Virus record (IMG/VR): IMGVR_UViG_3300027996_001813
Location: 1-64,000 of that record
DNA length: 64,000 nt
Reading direction: 5' to 3' (one strand)
From: a virus
In this document: positions 53,194 to 62,239 of the stretch, piece after piece
Layout: each line of letters opens with the position of its first letter
How positions within the stretch are numbered: position 1 is the first letter of the stretch
The notes under the pieces: generated by a model
What the model was told of the DNA's origin: nothing
The model's database searches: none
The model's input: the letters and a program-made list of their open reading frames with translations, nothing else
Program-made: the position numbers and the translations under genes

Positions 53194-54401
53194 TAAAATC
53201 TTGCGGGGTCAAATAGTTGTGTACCAGGACGTTTGGACTCCCCCGAAACAATTAAGTCTCGGACGATCATGCTACCGTGTAATGCATGACCGTAACCATA
53301 ACCATTAAAACCACTTAGAATAAATTCATTGGGGCGATTGGGCAAGGCACCAATAAGCGGTAAGTCGTCTGGCGTAGCACACATGATTCCAGACCATGAG
53401 TGCGTGAATTTTACATTTTTAATATGCGGCAATGCACCAGACACAAAATCGCGAAGCTTATCGAATACAACAGGACTTAACTCTCCGTCGTTGGTTAGTC
53501 CTATTTGCTTTCCTCTAACTGCGTGTCTCATTCCGCCAACGACAAGACGACCATTATGTACTCGAAAATATTCGTTACAATCATTACAGGTCATACTCAT
53601 CGAAGGTAAAATTTGATCTTCGAGATAATCTGTAGCAATCATCTGACCTCGAAACGGAGTCAGGGACTCTGCAAGCTCAGGTAATAGCTCTGACGTATAA
53701 GCATTGATCGCATAAACTACCTTTTTAGCTCGAATAGTTCCCTTGTGTCGAATTGAAACACTGAACCCTTTAGCGTCTGGTGTGACGCTGGTAACTTGAC
53801 AGTCAGTTAGAACACGCGACCCTTTATTTTCTACCAACTCCCTCAAACCATTGACGACTTTGTAAGGATTAAACGTAGCTTCCGTGGGCACAAACATGCC
53901 ACCAACAAAACCCGTTTGGGGCAACATCCCCTCTACGTCCTGTTTTGTCAGTATAGGACAGTCGAGACCAGCGTGTACGCGAATAAACTCTGACTCAATC
54001 TCTAGTTTTTCTAGCTCGTTTTCGTCAATGGCTAGCCTGAGACCGCCAGTGTCACGTAGGTCTGTATCAAAGTTCACAACACGTAAACCCTTGAGAAAAC
54101 GCATGTTGTTTTCTTTGATAAAGCTCATGTACTCGGCACCCGCCTCGTCGCCATACTCATGAAAGAGTTTTGAACCACGAAACATGAGTTGACCGCTGCT
54201 TCGACCCGAGGCGTGTGCACCTACGGTCGATTCTTCAACGAGATAAGTATTAGTTACTCCAGCGTTGATCAAATTGTAAAGCATATTGATACCGGCGACC
54301 CCGCCACCGATGATTAATACGTCTACATTTCGAACGATGCCCGACGAAACTTTGTGTCGAGTCGGGCACGTCTGGAACCAGTAGTTGTTGTGGCTTGCCA
54401 T
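53193..54401 (-). CDS. FAD-dependent amine/amino-acid oxidase-like protein, 402 aa
   Basis: The dinucleotide fold VDVLIIGGGVAGINM near residue 27, 'GAHASGRSSGQLMF' (FAD-binding loop), 'FRGQMIATDYL' and the C-terminal 'FILSGFNGYGYGHALHGSMI' (G-x-G second FAD motif) place it with DAO-type oxidases such as DadA and PuuB. Its substrate is unknown. Genes of this type occur in phage thymidine-hypermodification pathways, and the neighbours here are nrdJ and thyX. Confidence 0.85.
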   Translation of the reverse strand: MASHNNYWFQTCPTRHKVSSGIVRNVDVLIIGGGVAGINMLYNLINAGVTNTYLVEESTVGAHASGRSSGQLMFRGSKLFHEYGDEAGAEYMSFIKENNMRFLKGLRVVNFDTDLRDTGGLRLAIDENELEKLEIESEFIRVHAGLDCPILTKQDVEGMLPQTGFVGGMFVPTEATFNPYKVVNGLRELVENKGSRVLTDCQVTSVTPDAKGFSVSIRHKGTIRAKKVVYAINAYTSELLPELAESLTPFRGQMIATDYLEDQILPSMSMTCNDCNEYFRVHNGRLVVGGMRHAVRGKQIGLTNDGELSPVVFDKLRDFVSGALPHIKNVKFTHSWSGIMCATPDDLPLIGALPNRPNEFILSGFNGYGYGHALHGSMIVRDLIVSGESKRPGTQLFDPARF

Positions 54402-54691
54402 TATAGGAGATCTTCTAGCGACTGGTCCTCGCCAAGCTTGGCGTCTTCTTGCATTGCTTTTAGGATGCGTTTAATATCAGCCTTGGAGGGCTCGAAATAC
54501 TGTCGGTTATTGCGAGCCTTGCAGGATTCACAAATATCGACAAACAACTCAATCGTGTCCTTGTCCTTCGTCTTGTATTCTTGCTTCGTCTCGTTGACCA
54601 CATAGTCAAGCGGACGAGTCATGCGATACTTCTTACACTGAGGACAACTGAACACTCTTTTGTCCTGAGGTTTTTGATTGAGTCTTTTCAT
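54401..54691 (-). CDS. Zinc-ribbon protein, 96 aa
   Basis: CPQCKK near residue 16 and CESCKA near residue 54 form a zinc ribbon; the C-terminus is helical and acidic. Overlaps mazG by 4 bases (ATGA). Confidence 0.6.
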   Translation of the reverse strand: MKRLNQKPQDKRVFSCPQCKKYRMTRPLDYVVNETKQEYKTKDKDTIELFVDICESCKARNNRQYFEPSKADIKRILKAMQEDAKLGEDQSLEDLL

Positions 54692-55020
54692 CGTTCGTCG
54701 CCACTACCACCAAGTACCCCACGCTCCGCTCGCGAAGCGAGCTTATCTAGGTTGTCTTCGGCAATGTCGTCAAGACTTACGCCAATCTCGCTAGCGGTCT
54801 GACTCACGTACCATAGCATATCACCAAGTTCCTTAGCGATAGCTGCACGCTTCTCATCAGAGATCACGCCACCGTCATCACGAATAACCTTCTTGATCTT
54901 ACCCTGAACTTCACCGGACTCTCCAAGCCCAAGGCCGACGTAAGCCAGCCCCAGAACTTCGCCCTGACCAGGATAGATAGCAGTACTAGCAGACTGCTTC
55001 TGATAGTCACCGAACTCCAT
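54688..55020 (-). CDS. mazG: MazG-type nucleotide pyrophosphohydrolase, 110 aa
   Basis: 'LGESGEVQGKIKKVIRDDGG' (E..E) and 'IAKELGDMLWYVSQTASEIG' (E..D) are the metal-binding helices. The family hydrolyses NTPs, dNTPs or (p)ppGpp. One-base overlap with the upstream gene. Confidence 0.9.
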   Translation of the reverse strand: MEFGDYQKQSASTAIYPGQGEVLGLAYVGLGLGESGEVQGKIKKVIRDDGGVISDEKRAAIAKELGDMLWYVSQTASEIGVSLDDIAEDNLDKLASRAERGVLGGSGDER

Positions 55021-55331
55021 TACAGTTCAACCTCGACGTTGTTGGCCTTGTCCCAACGTACCCACCTCTTGGGGAACAGCGTCGGAGAATCATTATGCTG
55101 ACCAAACGGAAGCTTGGCAAAGCAGTCCTGACAACGTAGTTCGTAGTACTTCTGCTTCTTTCCTTTCGAGTCTTCTTGCTCGCGGACAGCGTAGCGAAGG
55201 TTGTCTTTACCACAACCACCACACTTGGACGCTCCGAATACTTCTTGATAAGTTGCAAGAAGCTCGAAAAGTTCCTTCTGTCCTTCTGCTTCGACAGTCA
55301 CACTGCCGGATTTCACTGTTACTTTAGCCAT
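55020..55331 (-). CDS. Zinc-site protein, 103 aa
   Basis: CGGCG near residue 37 and CQDC near residue 67 plus a beta-rich N-terminus. I recognise the general layout from phage proteins near recombination genes, without a known function. Confidence 0.62.
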   Translation of the reverse strand: MAKVTVKSGSVTVEAEGQKELFELLATYQEVFGASKCGGCGKDNLRYAVREQEDSKGKKQKYYELRCQDCFAKLPFGQHNDSPTLFPKRWVRWDKANNVEVEL

Positions 55332-55333
55332 GA

Positions 55334-56002
55334 TTATTGTTTTGCTTCTAGTTCCGCTTTCCTAGCGTCACGTTTCGATTTAGTACTGACGGGCTTCTGC
55401 TCGTTCAGCCACGCCATTGCACTCTGCCCTTCCGCTGTGGTAAGTTCAGATAGCTCAAAAATAGTTGATGCACGATCACCGTCCACCACCTTCTCTAGTA
55501 CTTGCACAGCGTCAACGCCGCGTTCGGTACAGAGTTTCTCAATAGCCTTCACGACAGAGCTACCAACCTTACCCTTAGGCGAAGCCTCAATAGCACCGGC
55601 CCCTTCGCGGAAGCCAATCTCTTCGGAAGACAGCATACGGATACCTAGTGCCTTGCGAAGACAACGTGCTTCCGCACGAGACTCTGCAACGGCAGTAGGA
55701 TAAGATGCAAATTTACCACTAACGTTCTTGCTGTTGCAGTCGGCAGTACCAACAAACTCCACCTCTCCGTCTTCCATTTTAAAAACAGAGGTGAAGATCG
55801 CTTGCACCAGAGTTGACTTGCCTTCGTGTGTTTGAATCACACACGCCTGCCGACAGATGCCAGCGTCACGAGCAAGTCGTTGCAGGCCAGCCAACAGGAC
55901 GACCTCCATTTCCTCATTCCCTTCTTTACGGGTGGCCTTGTCGCCAGCCTCAAGTTCGTCGCACCAGTTAGTTGCAAACAGGTCTTTGATTTGTCTAGTC
56001 AT
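55334..56002 (-). CDS. Putative Rad52-like ssDNA-annealing protein, 222 aa
   Basis: 'FASYPTAVAESRAEARCLRK' with ALGI matches the 'YP..TAETRA.GRALR.ALGI' signature of Rad52/Sak-type phage annealing proteins, after a beta-rich segment with 'SVFKMEDGEVEFVGTADCNS'. The C-terminal part is a helical extension. If correct it pairs complementary strands with SSB, exonuclease and the SbcC-like ATPase. Confidence 0.6.
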   Translation of the reverse strand: MTRQIKDLFATNWCDELEAGDKATRKEGNEEMEVVLLAGLQRLARDAGICRQACVIQTHEGKSTLVQAIFTSVFKMEDGEVEFVGTADCNSKNVSGKFASYPTAVAESRAEARCLRKALGIRMLSSEEIGFREGAGAIEASPKGKVGSSVVKAIEKLCTERGVDAVQVLEKVVDGDRASTIFELSELTTAEGQSAMAWLNEQKPVSTKSKRDARKAELEAKQ

Positions 56003-56009
56003 GCTATCA

Positions 56010-56732
56010 TTATGACACTATGGTCAGTCGTTGTAAGGTCTTGTTCTCGAAAAACTGAAGTAGTTCATCATACACTCGTTGGCAACGTGCCTGCGAGATA
56101 GAATTTGAACGGTCCTCAATAACTACTACTCGATAACCTGTATCATTCAACTGATCGATGAGCCGGTTATATCTTCCCTCGATCTTGGTCTCTTGCTCGT
56201 CACCGTACACGGAGACAGGCAGGATCAGTTCGATCACTACCTTCCGAGCTTCTAGAATGATATCAGAAACGTGCCCAGGTGTTAGCCTGATTCCGGTAGT
56301 TACATCCTCTTTTTCGCCCAAGAACACGGCGAGCTTTTCACCAAAACGTGAAAGATTGCCTGGGGTTGGGCGATCTGCCGTACGAAGACGGCTGAGCACA
56401 CGCGAACGCTGCTTGGGAGAGCGTTGATCCCACTCTTCACGACGAAGTTCTCCTAATCGTCGTTTTTGTTCCTGACCTTCGGTAGAGTCCCAGAAGCGAC
56501 GAGTCCCTTCTGAAATTTTTTCCTTGGTATCATTAGAATGGTTTTTACCAGTCCTTTGATGAGCAGAGTTCTTTAAGTGTTGCGTCTGTGCCTCACTCTT
56601 AGAACGTCTTTGTACACCCAGTTTACGCATATGATAGTACAACGTAGACCGTGCCATGTTGAGGTGTTCTGCCATCTCAGCTAGTGACATGGTTTCGTAT
56701 AACCCCTCAAGGTTTTCCTTCGTCATTTTCAT
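56010..56732 (-). CDS. HTH plus Vsr/PD-(D/E)XK-like endonuclease, 240 aa
   Basis: N-terminal helix-turn-helix (MSLAEMAEHLNMARSTLYYH), a NUMOD3-like middle (KEKISEGTRRFWDST), then 'GHVSDIILEARKVVIELILP' and 'RLIDQLNDTGYRVVVIEDRS', resembling the Vsr-like EDxHD homing nucleases such as I-Bth0305I. Probably a homing endonuclease. TAATG overlap at its start. Confidence 0.62.
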   Translation of the reverse strand: MKMTKENLEGLYETMSLAEMAEHLNMARSTLYYHMRKLGVQRRSKSEAQTQHLKNSAHQRTGKNHSNDTKEKISEGTRRFWDSTEGQEQKRRLGELRREEWDQRSPKQRSRVLSRLRTADRPTPGNLSRFGEKLAVFLGEKEDVTTGIRLTPGHVSDIILEARKVVIELILPVSVYGDEQETKIEGRYNRLIDQLNDTGYRVVVIEDRSNSISQARCQRVYDELLQFFENKTLQRLTIVS

Positions 56733-57406
56733 TATCGCTTAACGATGTCCCAATTAATGGACAATCCTAGTCGCTGAGCTTCAATCTTCACTTGGTTAGA
56801 CGTAGTGCCATACTTGTTGTTGACGAACGACAACCCGCGATACATAATCTCACGACGAAACCTATCGGTTTGCTCATATTGAGAACCAGAGTCAGACTCC
56901 ATGGGTAGATGCCACTCTTTAGCGGTAATCTCTACACTGTTTTGCTGCTCAGTAAAACGACGTTGACGATCTGCGTCATCTTGACGAATCTTGTCACCAT
57001 CAATCTTCTTACGTGGCTTCGAAATCTCTTCGGATGCACGTCTAGTCTCTAGTGCTTCAAGTCTTGCCTGGGCTACTTCTTCTGCTTCACGAATCTTTTG
57101 TGTTTGCTCTAAAAGCTTAGCCTCACGCTCGTCATCGCCCTGTCTCTTAAGTTTATTTGCTAACCTACGAGCTTCATCTGGACTCTCAACATCAAGCTCT
57201 TGCTTATAGAATTCAACATCTACTGAATTCAAAGACAACTTACGTTCAAACACACTGCGACCAGACATCTGAGCAATTAGCTCTAGAAATTCAATACGCT
57301 GTACACGATCTAACGTGGGGCGAACTCTCGTTCTCCCACGATTCTTATTAGCCTGCCATGCTCGTTTCTCACGATCACTAATGGCCTGCTCCTCATCATT
57401 ATTCAT
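56732..57406 (-). CDS. Charged coiled-coil protein, 224 aa
   Basis: Very charged, with a long helix from about residue 75 to 140 (LANKLKRQGDDEREAKLLEQ). The basic start NKNRGRTRVRP may bind nucleic acid. Not recognised. Confidence 0.6.
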   Translation of the reverse strand: MNNDEEQAISDREKRAWQANKNRGRTRVRPTLDRVQRIEFLELIAQMSGRSVFERKLSLNSVDVEFYKQELDVESPDEARRLANKLKRQGDDEREAKLLEQTQKIREAEEVAQARLEALETRRASEEISKPRKKIDGDKIRQDDADRQRRFTEQQNSVEITAKEWHLPMESDSGSQYEQTDRFRREIMYRGLSFVNNKYGTTSNQVKIEAQRLGLSINWDIVKR

Positions 57407-57417
57407 CTTGCTTACCT

Positions 57418-58449
57418 TTAAAAAAGAAATTCATCGGCCTTCCGATACACTGAGGGGTCAGGGGATTGTAGATGATAGTCATACTGACACATCTTGTTCA
57501 CTAGCTCTTCGAAGTCGCATTGTGGCTTCCACCCTAATACATTCTGTGCTTTCGAGCTATCTCCCAGGAGTACTTCCACGTCATTGGGACGCATATACTT
57601 AGGGTTAATCTTATAGACCTTCTGTGGGTCTAGTTCAAACCAGTTGCAGCAGTCGTTGAAGAAACGCTGTACCGAATAGGTTTTACCTGTGGAGATCACA
57701 AAGTCATCAGGTGTGTCGTGCTGCAACATGGCGTGCATAGCACGCACGTAGTCGCCTGCAAAACCCCAGTCGCGGCAGGCGTCCATGTTGCCAAGCTCCA
57801 CATATTCTTGTAGACCCCACTTGACGCGAGCAAGGTTGCTCGTGATCTTGCGAGTAACAAACTCTTCGCCACGCAACGGAGACTCATGATTAAAAAGGAT
57901 ACCGCAGGTCGCGAACATATCGAACGACTTACGGTACACTTGGGTCATATTATATCCAAACACTTTGGCTGCTGCATAGGGAGACTCAGGCTCCATATCT
58001 GACTCTTCATTGAGCCAATTTCTCCCGTCAGCTTGCCATGCCTCGTCAATAGAGTTACCAAATTGCTCGCTACTACCAGCCTGATAAAACCTACAGTCAG
58101 GCTTCTCTTGCTTGATGGCCTCAAGGCAATTCAGTACGCCAATACCCGTAATCTCAGAGGTAGCAATCGGGTACTCCCATGACATTGCTACATGGCTCTG
58201 TGCGGCTAAATTATACAGCTCATCAGGCTTGAATTCCTTAACGGCTTTTTGAATGCTTGAAATGTCGGTGATGTCACCATGAATCAAGTGAAGGTTAGGG
58301 CTACCACGTAAGGTACGCAGTCGTGAATTCGTGGGGATAGACGTACGACGTACTAACCCTACGACACGGTAACCCAACTCTAGTAGATAGTGGGCTAAGT
58401 AAAACCCATCCTGGCCAGTGATGCCAGTAATCATTGCTGTTTTAGACAT
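57418..58449 (-). CDS. gmd: GDP-mannose 4,6-dehydratase, 343 aa
   Basis: 'AMITGITGQDGFYLAHYLLE' is the Rossmann start, 'YNLAAQSHVAMSWEYP' the family signature, 'GSSEQFGN' the catalytic Ser/Thr region and 'SPYAAAKVFGYNMTQVYRKS' the Y-x3-K pair; 'LFNHESPLRGEEFVTRKI' binds the substrate. It converts GDP-mannose to GDP-4-keto-6-deoxymannose. Confidence 0.95.
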   Translation of the reverse strand: MSKTAMITGITGQDGFYLAHYLLELGYRVVGLVRRTSIPTNSRLRTLRGSPNLHLIHGDITDISSIQKAVKEFKPDELYNLAAQSHVAMSWEYPIATSEITGIGVLNCLEAIKQEKPDCRFYQAGSSEQFGNSIDEAWQADGRNWLNEESDMEPESPYAAAKVFGYNMTQVYRKSFDMFATCGILFNHESPLRGEEFVTRKITSNLARVKWGLQEYVELGNMDACRDWGFAGDYVRAMHAMLQHDTPDDFVISTGKTYSVQRFFNDCCNWFELDPQKVYKINPKYMRPNDVEVLLGDSSKAQNVLGWKPQCDFEELVNKMCQYDYHLQSPDPSVYRKADEFLF

Positions 58450-59092
58450 TCTTTGTTACCTGTGGTACTCTTTCTTCTAACCAACTACAAATACGGTCGT
58501 AATGTGTTGAACCTCTCATTACGTCATCACACAGAGTAAAGTCTACATTGTACTTTGCAAGCTTTGCCACTGTCCATTGGGGTCTATGTGCTTGAGAAGG
58601 AATTTTGTAAGCGTCAAAATCAATCATGACATGATCAATATAATGTACTGCCTTTTGGTCAACAAGATGATCCAAAATGGTACACTCGCTTCCTTCGCAG
58701 TTCATTTTCATGACAACAAAATCATCTTCTTGCAAGTTCTTCTTACACCAGTCTGATGCTTTTACGAAATTACAATCTTCACTACCGCCTTCATTGTCCT
58801 GATGATCAGAAAAAACAGAGGCGGCCATAGTGTGAGGACTATAAATAGTTAATACTTCATCTTTAACCCATAGTCCGTACTGACAAACAACAACTCTACT
58901 CTGATCGTATTGCTGCTCTATGTAGTCAGCACCGTCTTTACCGCGATTAGACGACAAAGTGCCATTCTTCAACATGTCACAATACTGTTTCACTGGTTCG
59001 AAACAATAAATGACATCAAAATCAAAATCAAGTGCAGCCTCTAAAGACTGACCAGTGTTGCATCCAACATCTAAGAATACCTTTCTACCCAT
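58442..59092 (-). CDS. FkbM-family methyltransferase, 216 aa
   Basis: 'KVFLDVGCNTGQSLEAALDF' binds SAM and 'VVMKMNCEGSECTILDHLVD' is the FkbM motif (K.D.EG.E...L). It probably O-methylates a sugar hydroxyl in the glycan made by this cassette. Confidence 0.85.
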   Translation of the reverse strand: MGRKVFLDVGCNTGQSLEAALDFDFDVIYCFEPVKQYCDMLKNGTLSSNRGKDGADYIEQQYDQSRVVVCQYGLWVKDEVLTIYSPHTMAASVFSDHQDNEGGSEDCNFVKASDWCKKNLQEDDFVVMKMNCEGSECTILDHLVDQKAVHYIDHVMIDFDAYKIPSQAHRPQWTVAKLAKYNVDFTLCDDVMRGSTHYDRICSWLEERVPQVTKNV

Positions 59093-60047
59093 TTTTTCTA
59101 TACCAGTCGATTGTACGACGAAGGTTCTCCTCTAACGAAGTGGTTGCTTCCCATTTTAGTCTGTTTTTTGCCCTAGTCACATCCAGGCAACGTCTAGGTT
59201 GTCCATCTGGCTTACTGTCATCCCAAACGATTTCGGCGTCATAGCCACCGACTCGTTTGATCATTTCCGCGAGTTCCTTGATGGTAATCTCTTGGCCTGT
59301 GCCTAAGTTAATAGGTGCGGGACCAGTGTCTTTCACTAGAGCAATTCCAATCGCTCTAGCACAATCACCAGCAAATAAGAATTCTCGTGAGGCACTTCCA
59401 GTGCCCCATAGAGTCACTCGTGGGTTAAGGTTGTGATGGGGACCACCAAGTCCTTCTGCCGCAAGATCTACTGTCGGTGATTCAAACTTCTTGATGAGTG
59501 CAGGGATCACATGAGAACTGTACTCATCAAAGTTATCCCACTCTCCCGCCATGTTCACGGGCACGAGATTGGTGACACTCATACCATACTGGCGGGAGTA
59601 TGCATCCCCCATTTCCATGATGGTCTTCTTGGCGATACCATAGGGAGCATTGGTCTCTTCTGGATAACCGTTGTGAATGTCCTCTTCTTTAAAAGGAACA
59701 GGAGTATGCTTGGGGTAAGCACAAACGGTACCCAAATTAACAACTTTGGAGACACCAGCTATCCTGGCTGCCTCCAAAACATTAATGCCCATTTGTAGGT
59801 TTTCATAGATGAACTTACCGGGGTTGTCCTTATTGATACCGATACCACCACAAGTGGCGGCAAGATGCACAATGGCGTCTGGCTTATGACGATTGATGTA
59901 TTCGGAACCGCCATTTTCTTGGAGATCACCAAGACGTAATAGGTCCAACTCCTGACGCGAAGGCGTCAGAAGCTCGTGCTTGCCCTCTAGTTCTTTGACA
60001 ACATGTTTGCCAACAAAACCATTAGCTCCTGTAATTAATACTTTCAT
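59085..60047 (-). CDS. fcl: GDP-L-fucose synthase, 320 aa
   Basis: 'VLITGANGFVGKHVVKEL' is the NADP fold, 'GTVCAYPKHTPVPFKEED' carries the catalytic Ser-like residue region (usual GSSCIYP; here GTVCAYP), 'APYGIAKKTIMEM' gives Y-x3-K, and 'ASREFLFAGDCARAI' is the substrate loop. It follows gmd in the route to GDP-fucose. Confidence 0.92.
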   Translation of the reverse strand: MKVLITGANGFVGKHVVKELEGKHELLTPSRQELDLLRLGDLQENGGSEYINRHKPDAIVHLAATCGGIGINKDNPGKFIYENLQMGINVLEAARIAGVSKVVNLGTVCAYPKHTPVPFKEEDIHNGYPEETNAPYGIAKKTIMEMGDAYSRQYGMSVTNLVPVNMAGEWDNFDEYSSHVIPALIKKFESPTVDLAAEGLGGPHHNLNPRVTLWGTGSASREFLFAGDCARAIGIALVKDTGPAPINLGTGQEITIKELAEMIKRVGGYDAEIVWDDSKPDGQPRRCLDVTRAKNRLKWEATTSLEENLRRTIDWYRKNG

Positions 60048-61273
60048 CCTATTACCTCAAACGTAGGCAGCGGAAACACAAATTTGGTACCAGATTCAAT
60101 CAGTTCTTTTTCACGCTCCAAGAAAGTGTCCTTGAAATGCCACGGGAAAACAATAACGTAGTCTGGCTTGGCGGCACGAAGCTCGTCCTCAGAGATAATA
60201 GGGATCCATGATCCAGCGGTCAGCTTACCGTACTTCTGTGGTTGCTTCTCGGCAATCGCGGTGATATCATCCGGACCAAGATCATAGTACTGCAAAAGAG
60301 TATTACCCTTGGTCGAAGCACCGTATCCATAGACGGTCTTACCTGCTGCACGCCAAGTGTTAATGCTATCTTTTAGAGCAAACCGCTCTAGACTAACTCT
60401 ATTAGCGAAAGCCGCCCATTGACTTGCGTCATTATAACCCCTGTCTTTCTCAAGTAATCTGTAGCTATCTAAGCGATACTGACCAATCTGACGCAGGTAT
60501 AGGGGTACATGCTTAAGTTCATTACTATTCTTGACCAAAACGACACAACAGCTACCACCGTTTGTGTCGTTCAATGTAACATCAGCAATACGAAACCCTG
60601 TTCCTTTTGTGATATACTCCAATGACTGTAGCGTGTAGTATTCTAGATGCTCAGCACAGATGTTATCAAAGGCGTTCTGATCCAACATGAGAGGCGTGTA
60701 GCTAAGCTGCACAATCCATACTCCATCATCTTCCAGGCACGCAGCCACGTCTTCTGCAAACGTATGCGGATCTGGCAAGTCATAAAACATAGCAATAGAC
60801 GTGATGATCTTTGCTTTCTTACTAGGTACGATTTGTTCGTAAGCATTCTTACTGAAAAACTCATTAGCAAAAAAGTCACAATCAGCTTCACGAGCAACGT
60901 TAGACGGATCAATGCCAACACGTACTACTCCAGCGGGATAGTGTGACAAAAGAGTACCATCATTGCAAGCAATGTCCAGTACAACGTCTCCGTCTTCAAG
61001 TGCAGGAGCCCAAGTAGTGGCTATATTCACAACGTCCTTTAGGGCACGCACCATAGACGGGTTGGTGTTGGAACGATACCAGTACTCTTCATACAGAGAG
61101 TTTTGATCTGGCGTTTCGATCAACTGCACTAACGAACACTCTACGCATTGTACTAATGCCATATGAGCCTTAGGAATATCAGTCCTAATGCTATCATAAA
61201 ACCCAGATACATAATGCGTACCTAAGTCCAATAGGGTCTTTGCCCCACTCGTGCCACATGATCTACACTTCAT
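60044..61273 (-). CDS. Sugar C-methyltransferase, 409 aa
   Basis: N-terminal zinc site (CRSCG, CVECSLVQL), central SAM domain ('VVLDIACNDGTLLSHYPAGV') and a C-terminal Rossmann-like domain ('VYGYGASTKGNTLLQYY'). This three-part order is that of NovU/TylCIII-type C-3 or C-5 sugar methyltransferases acting on keto-deoxysugars, the kind of intermediate gmd makes. Confidence 0.88.
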   Translation of the reverse strand: MKCRSCGTSGAKTLLDLGTHYVSGFYDSIRTDIPKAHMALVQCVECSLVQLIETPDQNSLYEEYWYRSNTNPSMVRALKDVVNIATTWAPALEDGDVVLDIACNDGTLLSHYPAGVVRVGIDPSNVAREADCDFFANEFFSKNAYEQIVPSKKAKIITSIAMFYDLPDPHTFAEDVAACLEDDGVWIVQLSYTPLMLDQNAFDNICAEHLEYYTLQSLEYITKGTGFRIADVTLNDTNGGSCCVVLVKNSNELKHVPLYLRQIGQYRLDSYRLLEKDRGYNDASQWAAFANRVSLERFALKDSINTWRAAGKTVYGYGASTKGNTLLQYYDLGPDDITAIAEKQPQKYGKLTAGSWIPIISEDELRAAKPDYVIVFPWHFKDTFLEREKELIESGTKFVFPLPTFEVIG

Positions 61274-61953
61274 TAGTCTTTTAGGATGAAAAAGTCATTA
61301 ACGTGGTAGTAAAAATCGTGCTCATAACCTAGGTCAGCAAGATAGTTACGACAGTCATCATCCTCGTAGTTGTTTTCGATGATAAACACTTTCGGTTTCC
61401 ATCTTTCAATATCAAACCCCTTGAGAACATCAAGCTCTGTCCCTTCTACATCAATAGACACCAAATCCAGACGCGGCATAGGGTTCTCTTGACGAGCAAG
61501 CGTTTGTTCCAGTGTCTCCATAGGAACTTCTACCTTGAAACGACGATTAATAAGGTGGGCGTGAGCCTCGATGAGACGTTCGTCAACCCGAAGAGAACTG
61601 CACGCGGTTTGGTTGTTGCCTTGAAGCTCTACAATCTCAAAAGTCGCTAGACCGTACTTATCAGAGGAAGCCAGAGGACACTCGGCACGACGACGACGCT
61701 CTTTTAGGATGCGTTCGTAGTTGGGATTGGCCTCAATACAGAGTACGTCCCATCCCATGTGCTCCTCAAAGAATCGAGTGTTACTAAACTCGTGGCCATC
61801 TGTTGCACCTACTTCTATACCGTATCCGTCACGGACACCCTTGAAATAGTATTCATGCAAGAAGAAATCCTCCTGCATTTGGCCGTAAAAGTTCATGCCA
61901 TCCCACCTACGAGCGTTGGCGGCAGCAATGTCTTCTTGAAAATTAGTTCGCAT
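61273..61953 (-). CDS. FkbM-family methyltransferase, 226 aa
   Basis: 'YGIEVGATDGHEFSNTRFFE' is the SAM loop and 'DLVSIDVEGTELDVLKGFDI' the FkbM motif. A different member than 58442-59092. Start at 61953 overlaps the upstream gene by 11 bases; a longer frame lies within that gene. Confidence 0.85.
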   Translation of the reverse strand: MRTNFQEDIAAANARRWDGMNFYGQMQEDFFLHEYYFKGVRDGYGIEVGATDGHEFSNTRFFEEHMGWDVLCIEANPNYERILKERRRRAECPLASSDKYGLATFEIVELQGNNQTACSSLRVDERLIEAHAHLINRRFKVEVPMETLEQTLARQENPMPRLDLVSIDVEGTELDVLKGFDIERWKPKVFIIENNYEDDDCRNYLADLGYEHDFYYHVNDFFILKD

Positions 61954-62239
61954 CTGGTGCAGTTTTGTGTTTGCGTTGAACGATGCGTGACACGTCGCCA
62001 GTTTCAATTGCACTGGCTAATGTCTGATCAAATTCATCAATCAACTGGTTTCTCTGTGTGTTCAGGTCGCTCATTTTCCGCAACCAATCGTATAGTTCGC
62101 GTTGACCATCTGAGCTAAAGCGTTCAAGGAACTCTTCGTATGTCATCCTGCGGATAGTATACAAAAGCTCCTGATTATGCCATAACTTCTGATCAACAGT
62201 GATCAACTTGTCTACTAGGCTACCGGGCGTATCAGACAT
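61943..62239 (-). CDS. Small sugar-cluster protein, 98 aa
   Basis: 'GSLVDKLITVDQKLWHNQEL' opens a helical protein of a kind I have seen in bacterial polysaccharide clusters ('SLVDKL.I...KLWH'). Role unknown. Overlaps both neighbours. Confidence 0.62.
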   Translation of the reverse strand: MSDTPGSLVDKLITVDQKLWHNQELLYTIRRMTYEEFLERFSSDGQRELYDWLRKMSDLNTQRNQLIDEFDQTLASAIETGDVSRIVQRKHKTAPDAN

